Source of the DNA: Pinus tabuliformis
Lineage: Eukaryota > Streptophyta > Pinopsida > Pinales > Pinaceae
Assembly (NCBI GenBank): GCA_031772625.1
Contig: CM062808.1
Location: 472,065,655 to 472,129,654, forward strand
Reading direction: 5' to 3'
Length of the DNA stretch: 64,000 nt
In this document: positions 59,171 to 64,000 of the stretch, one piece after another
Layout of the letters: each line of letters starts with the position of its first letter
How positions within the stretch are numbered: the stretch's first letter is position 1
The notes under the pieces: generated by a model
Database searches by the model: none
Told to the model about the DNA's origin: nothing
Seen by the model: only the letters and a program-made list of their open reading frames with translations
Translations under genes and position numbers: made by a program

Positions 59171-61628
59171 TATCTAATCAACGACTAAAATTAGATTTGG
59201 CTTAATCCATGTCATTTAAAACATTCTCATCTAGTTTCATATTAATACTCGTTAATATTTTATTTTTTCTAAGTTTAGACTTAAGAACCCCATTAAAAAT
59301 ATTAATTATTGGAATTTCCCCAAATATTTTTTGGATTTTGGAAATCTCATGTGTTTTAGCATCTCCACCAATTTTCATAACTAGAGCACATTCGATGCTA
59401 CCACAAATAAACACATTTTAGTGTCAATTTTTCCTTCAATCGATGTTATCATTAATATTAGCTTTTTTTTAATAAAAATCAACAATAATTATATGATAAA
59501 GAATGTTTAAAATATTAATAATAGTATTAAAAAAATAAAATAAAATATTTATTATAATATAATATAAAAAGGATTAAAAACATTCCTCTCAATCACAAAT
59601 TAAATCCTATTAATAAAATTTACAATATTATTATCTTAATTAAAGATTTTAGATTTATTTTTATATGTTAAAATAATGATTTTTATGAAATTTATGACAT
59701 GAACATGTGCGAGGATAAAAAACATTTTTCTCAATCACAAGTTAAATGTAAGGGGTAAAATTCAAAAATTTAATTTCTTATTAAAAGATTTTAATTTTGA
59801 TTTTATATATTAATATATTTATAATTACTAAATTCACAATTTAGTAATTAATAAATTCTAGGGAACAATATTATGTTGTTTTGTATATAGAAATTGTTCC
59901 ATATTACTTGGTTATTTAAATTTTTAAATAAAATTGTTTTATAAAAATCTTTAATAAGTTGTTTTAAAAATTGTTTATAAGTAGCAAAATAATTTTATAG
60001 TTACAATATTTAGTATAACTTAAAAATAATTTTAAATTTGTAAATGAATTTAAAATAAATAAATGAATTTATTCATTTAAATTTAAAGTATTATAAAATA
60101 TGCTTGGAATATTTCAAAACATCTTTTTGAATTTATTTATTTTGCAAATTAATAAGAGAAAATAGAAGAAAACAATTTTATGAATAATGAACAAAATATT
60201 TAAATTGTTTGAAATTACAATTATTATTAAATTTAGGTTTTTGTCAAATCCTCAATAATTTGAGTCAATTTTCTATAGAAAAATGAAAAACAACAAAAAT
60301 CAAATTGATGATATACTCTGTTGCAATCAATATTTTTGTGTAAACTACGAATAACACTTTAATTACTAGATTTTCCAAAAGAAAAAATTGATGATAATTC
60401 TTTAATTAATGCAGTCAACGAGAATCTCCATCTCCATGTGTAAACAAATTTTAAGCCCAAAAAAACTCATTCAAATTTAATGTATGATACAAACAAATTT
60501 TATGCCAAAAAAACTCATTCAAATTTAATGTATAATACAAATATGCATTGAATATCTCAAAACACCCTTTTGAATTTTTGTCCTTGTACAATTTCACAAG
60601 ACAAAATAGAAGTAATGGATTTTATGAATAGTAAATAAAATACTTAAATGGTTTGAGATTACCATTATTGTTAAACCTAAGCTTTTGTCACATCCTTAAT
60701 AACTTGAATCAATTTTTTATAATAAAAAAATGGGAAACAACAAAAACAGAATTGATGGCATGGTTTGCTGCAATCAATATGGATGTGTAAATGAAGAATA
60801 GCACTTTAATCAACAGATTTTCAAGAAGAATTGATGATAATTCATAAAGTGCAGTCAATATGAATCTCAGCTTCCTCATTGCCAATAAGAAGTTAAACCG
60901 CTTCCTCATTGCTAATAAGAAGTTAAACGGCTTCCCCATTGTATATAAAAACACTTTCCCATTGTATATAAAAAATTCAACATTTAAAAATGTGTATCTT
61001 GTTTCCAGTTAGTATAGAATGTATTAAGAATTGAGATTCTAAAAAGAAATTTGATACTTAATGGATCCAAAATTAAGTTATTTATACAAACACAAATTTC
61101 TCCATTTTAAATTTTGAAGTTATTGTTAATTATTTTAATTAAAATTTTAAAAATTATAATAATTTTTTAAATATTCTATACTATATTTTATATTCAAAAA
61201 AAATTATTTAGCTAAACTTAATTTTAAAAATAACTTACTATTAAATTACAACATATCTATTGACCAGAACTTAAAAACTTGCACCAAAAAGAACAACAAA
61301 AAAGCTAATTCCATCCCCTTATAACATGTGTGAGAAATAGAATTAAAGTAAAACTCAACATATTAACCCTTTAATTTAAAAAAGTTTAATCACTCTGTAA
61401 GAGCATATATATTGAAATACAAATATTTAAGTTCATTTAAGATCTACAAGTCTACCTTCTACCTAATCGAAGAGAAACCTAATTTGAAAGCATATCTGAA
61501 GATGCTTGCTAGTGTTCCAATCTATATCTAAGCCCTAAACCCTTCACAAATTTTAACGATATCTATAATACCAAGTAAATACAACATGAGCCTACACTCC
61601 TTCAGGAACCTGTCTTATTTTACATGTT
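59171..61628. other. AT-rich intergenic region downstream of the host gene
   Basis: Very AT-rich, with no recognisable gene. It holds a diverged tandem duplication (60068-60870), a 55-bp direct repeat near 60445-60540 ('aaaaaaactcattcaaatttaatgta' context) and short repeats at 60868-60965 built on 'cttcctcattgc.aataagaagttaaac'. The last few hundred bases before 61629 are the likely 3' untranslated region of the minus-strand gene; no clear polyadenylation signal was fixed. Confidence 0.6.
60068..60870. repeat. Diverged tandem duplication, unit about 440 bp
   Basis: The block beginning 'tgcttggaatatttcaaaac' at 60101 recurs as 'tgcattgaatatctcaaaac' at 60544. It stays colinear through 'atgaata.t.aa.aaaata.tt', 'ttttgtca.atcct.aataa.tt', 'ttgcaatcaatat' and 'ttgatgataatt'. 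The two copies differ at many sites, so the duplication is old. Confidence 0.8.
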
Positions 61629-64000
61629 TTAGGTAGAATAGGAAGACAGAAAGCCCTCATCCTCTACGAACAACTGAAGATTTTTGCTCTGAAGCATGAA
61701 ATCCACTGCTTCTGAGTTAAAGTCAAAAGCACATCCCAATTTAATTAACTCACATAGTCCTCCAACCAAATCTGGAAATTCTGCTAACAGACCTTGTGAG
61801 ATTACCTCAGCAAAATTAGTGACAAACATCATCTTTGCCTTTTGGTTGTTTCTATCAGGAATCTGCATCAAAAGCCTCTTGGGGCTTTTCTCCCATCTTA
61901 CCATAGCTGTTGTGTTTACTTTAATATTCTGTCCTGATAATAGAGAATATTCTACACTGAGTGGTTCTACCACTCCAAACACAGGACACTCCATGAGAGG
62001 CTTGACAAGTTGATGTCTCTTTTGAGAGTGCAAATTGAAAGAAGGCTTCGCTAGATATGCAACACATACTCTGCATAACCCCATCCCCAATATCCCCTCC
62101 CCAAACTTAAGCTTCTGCCAAGAGATCCTCTGTTGCATAGAAATCTCAGTTTTGGTTACAGCTTGAGATATATTACGAACGCCCAGATGGTTATAAATGG
62201 AGAACAAAGAGTCCAAAGGTATTTGAGGATCAGAAGGGTTCGGGTGCCAAGTAAAATTTACCATTGGTGAACGTCCTTTGAATAATTCTTTAAGCTGCAA
62301 GTCGTCTGGGATATATGCTTGGGTTGCACTACTAACACGGATATCTCCATTATTTGTGCAGACAGGGACTTTACAGCCGCTTCCAAGATATTGTTTTGTG
62401 AGAGAGGAGGAACTCGACCACTTATGCACAATACGTTTCCATACCAGACAACACACTGATTCAGTTATTCCATGGTTACCATTTTCTCCCCAATCCCGCC
62501 ACAGCAAGCAGTAGTCTTCAATTTGTGGATAGTTGGGTACGCGAAGAGACTTTGAAAAGAAATTGAGCAATTCTTCATCGTACCAGTTTTCCAGGATCTT
62601 CAACCTCGATTTGAAAAGCCCATTTACGTCATGAATCACACAGGATTCTGTCGGCGTCCATTTTTGCTCATTTGGAATCCAAATTGGTAAAACGCTAAAT
62701 ACAGAAGGCTCCCACTCTGAAACCTGGAGATAACTATATAGCCTTTTTATGGTTTTGAAATCTGTATGCATCTGAATATGATGATCAACAATAACATCGC
62801 ATCCTCCTCCTTCCTCAGTGACCACTCCTATCTTTTCAAGAGCATCTTTGAAATTATGAATAGCATACCCATAGAATGCCTCGTCAATACAAGGAAGATC
62901 ATCCTCTTCCAAATGCTGAGCAAGCCTCATTTTCGAATCAAACAAAAAGGACTTAGCAGGAGATTCGAAACCCCTGCCCGTTTTCAGCCATTTGCAATCT
63001 GATACACTCTGTTTAAAAGAGGGACGTAGCTTCTGGGAACTTATCCAATCCAGCAGAACAAATGCACTCTCCTTATCCAAATGATTGAAGGGAAAATGGG
63101 CATTTGGAGGGATTAGCTGTGGAATATCTAATGCACCAAGCTGTTGCTTAACGAATGAAACTAAATCTTTACCTGCTTCTGTAAAACCCCGTGCGCAACG
63201 AGGTAATGTAAGATAATATTCTGAGAGTTCAACAAAGTTTTGCCCAGTCCATTGTTGACTTCTCATTAACTTGGCCCACTTACTTATTGATGCAGGAAGG
63301 AGGATATTTACAGAACCATGTTGTCTGACAGTACCCCACCCATCCACGATAGGAATAGTCGAGCAAAGATCGAACAAATCTCGATCTTCGATGTACCTAT
63401 TTACAGATGAAAAATGGAAAAAATGTGCAACATTGATAACAAGCTTACTATCTGTTGAAGATTTTACAACGTCCTGGAGCTGCTTGGCGAAACTTGAGAT
63501 TGAAAGCTCTGTAATTTTAGGATACTCTTCAAGCCACTTACGCAGTTTCTCACCTTTGTTACCAGGCAACTCTACTATGGCCTTCTGAATAGGTTCAGGC
63601 ATAAAATAGTGTCGGGCAGCACTTTGAAGCTCTCCAGACCATTGTGCCAGCCACGCTATGTGCGACCGCTGTGAAGAAAAATATATTCTTGTGCCCGGTT
63701 GATTATTTGATACCTTTGCCAAAGCTGTGTTGTTGGCAGACTTTACATACTTCAGGAAGGGAGTATTTTGTAGGTGACTTGAAAATTCAGACTTCCAATG
63801 TTCAGCAATGAAACAAAGAAGTTCCACATATAAGTTTTCCGACAGACCATTCACCCAACCAGATGACTTAATGCAACCAGCATACCAATGATATGAAACA
63901 TTCTCCACATTCAAGAACTTCAAGATATTAGAAAACTCAGGCTTATCAAGGCAGGAATGGACTATTTTGTCTTCTCCAGCCACGAAAGCGTCCAGGCTGC
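61629..64000 (-). CDS. Sacsin/NO VEIN-like large protein, C-terminal part (5' end outside window)
   Basis: The reading frame is open from the window edge to a stop at 61629, at least 790 codons without an intron. No start is visible: the frame runs past 63983, where only a GTG occurs, with residues SLDAFVAGEDK across that point, so the true start lies to the right. The sequence (samples: FLNVENVSYHWYAGCIKSSG, IPIVDGWGTVRQHG, YCLLWRDWG, KNLQLFVEDEGFLSS at the end) resembles the C-terminal third of large plant proteins that carry an N-terminal Hsp90-like ATPase (sacsin/Nov) domain, such as Arabidopsis NO VEIN relatives annotated 'DNA binding, ATP binding'. The ATPase domain itself would lie outside the window. 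No signal peptide, membrane segment or known catalytic motif is seen in this part. The biochemical role is unknown; NO VEIN acts in leaf vascular and auxin-related patterning. Codon use and intactness set it apart from the surrounding repeats, and it is probably a functional host gene. The family assignment is from memory. Confidence 0.75.
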   Translation of the reverse strand, partial: SLDAFVAGEDKIVHSCLDKPEFSNILKFLNVENVSYHWYAGCIKSSGWVNGLSENLYVELLCFIAEHWKSEFSSHLQNTPFLKYVKSANNTALAKVSNNQPGTRIYFSSQRSHIAWLAQWSGELQSAARHYFMPEPIQKAIVELPGNKGEKLRKWLEEYPKITELSISSFAKQLQDVVKSSTDSKLVINVAHFFHFSSVNRYIEDRDLFDLCSTIPIVDGWGTVRQHGSVNILLPASISKWAKLMRSQQWTGQNFVELSEYYLTLPRCARGFTEAGKDLVSFVKQQLGALDIPQLIPPNAHFPFNHLDKESAFVLLDWISSQKLRPSFKQSVSDCKWLKTGRGFESPAKSFLFDSKMRLAQHLEEDDLPCIDEAFYGYAIHNFKDALEKIGVVTEEGGGCDVIVDHHIQMHTDFKTIKRLYSYLQVSEWEPSVFSVLPIWIPNEQKWTPTESCVIHDVNGLFKSRLKILENWYDEELLNFFSKSLRVPNYPQIEDYCLLWRDWGENGNHGITESVCCLVWKRIVHKWSSSSSLTKQYLGSGCKVPVCTNNGDIRVSSATQAYIPDDLQLKELFKGRSPMVNFTWHPNPSDPQIPLDSLFSIYNHLGVRNISQAVTKTEISMQQRISWQKLKFGEGILGMGLCRVCVAYLAKPSFNLHSQKRHQLVKPLMECPVFGVVEPLSVEYSLLSGQNIKVNTTAMVRWEKSPKRLLMQIPDRNNQKAKMMFVTNFAEVISQGLLAEFPDLVGGLCELIKLGCAFDFNSEAVDFMLQSKNLQLFVEDEGFLSSYST

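Noticed and set aside
63981-63983. Start of the sacsin/NO VEIN-like gene at 63983
   Set aside because: The codon is GTG and the frame stays open to the window edge with family-like residues, so it is internal.
1-64000. tRNA, rRNA, snRNA genes, CRISPR arrays and operons
   Set aside because: No convincing candidate was seen on reading both strands; primer-site matches to tRNA ends are short and explained by LTR elements.

Overview
This is a window of nuclear DNA from a seed plant with a large, gene-poor genome. A gymnosperm, possibly a conifer, fits best, but this rests on the style of the repeats and is an inference. Almost all of the 64 kb is nested LTR retrotransposon debris in several age layers. 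Only two pieces of host coding sequence could be supported: the 3' part of a large sacsin/NO VEIN-like gene at the right edge (minus strand, 61629-64000, running off the window) and one exon of a PDR-type ABCG transporter (plus strand, 29422-29542). No tRNA, rRNA, CRISPR array or operon-like layout was seen.

Layout. 1-3.2 kb: pieces of Tat-like Ty3/gypsy elements in both orientations. 3.6-4.2 kb: remnant of a retroelement extra ORF. 4.2-8.4 kb: AT-rich sequence without genes. 8371-16048: an old Ty3/gypsy element with about 1.03-kb LTRs, a perfect 5-bp target-site duplication (atcac) and recognisable gag and protease parts but no recognisable reverse transcriptase. 16.6-18.6 kb: a long copia-type LTR on the minus strand. 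19.5-22.6 kb: a decayed coding region with coiled-coil character. 23.7-27.2 kb: a gypsy RT/RNase H fossil into which a 2.6-kb foldback DNA transposon (24192-26791) has jumped. 27.2-32.6 kb: chromovirus-type LTRs and fragments, the ABCG exon, and a copia-type solo LTR (31286-31847, TSD atatc).

34200-46712 holds the youngest and best preserved element, an Athila/Tat-type Ty3/gypsy copy on the minus strand. It has TG...CA LTRs, a gtctc target-site duplication, a primer site matching tRNA-Asp, gag, protease and pol parts, and an additional 435-codon ORF between pol and the 3' LTR. 46.7-49.9 kb has no recognisable gene and ends at a 100-N assembly gap (49942-50041). 50.0-59.2 kb is a minus-strand copia fossil whose LTR was split by a 6-kb gag-only element (52456-58483) that itself carries a 975-bp internal tandem duplication. 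59.2-61.6 kb is AT-rich sequence with a diverged tandem duplication, lying downstream of the host gene.

Hand-counted LTR differences (about 2% for the Athila-like copy, about 7% for the gag-only element, about 15% for the 8-16 kb element) give a relative order of insertion. The strongest candidate for something undescribed is the foldback transposon, with AT-rich palindromic arms, a GC-rich loop and different subterminal repeats at its two ends. Next are the extra ORF of the Athila-like element and a 19-bp TTCCGCAGC repeat array that occurs both in that element's U3 and just upstream of the extra ORF.
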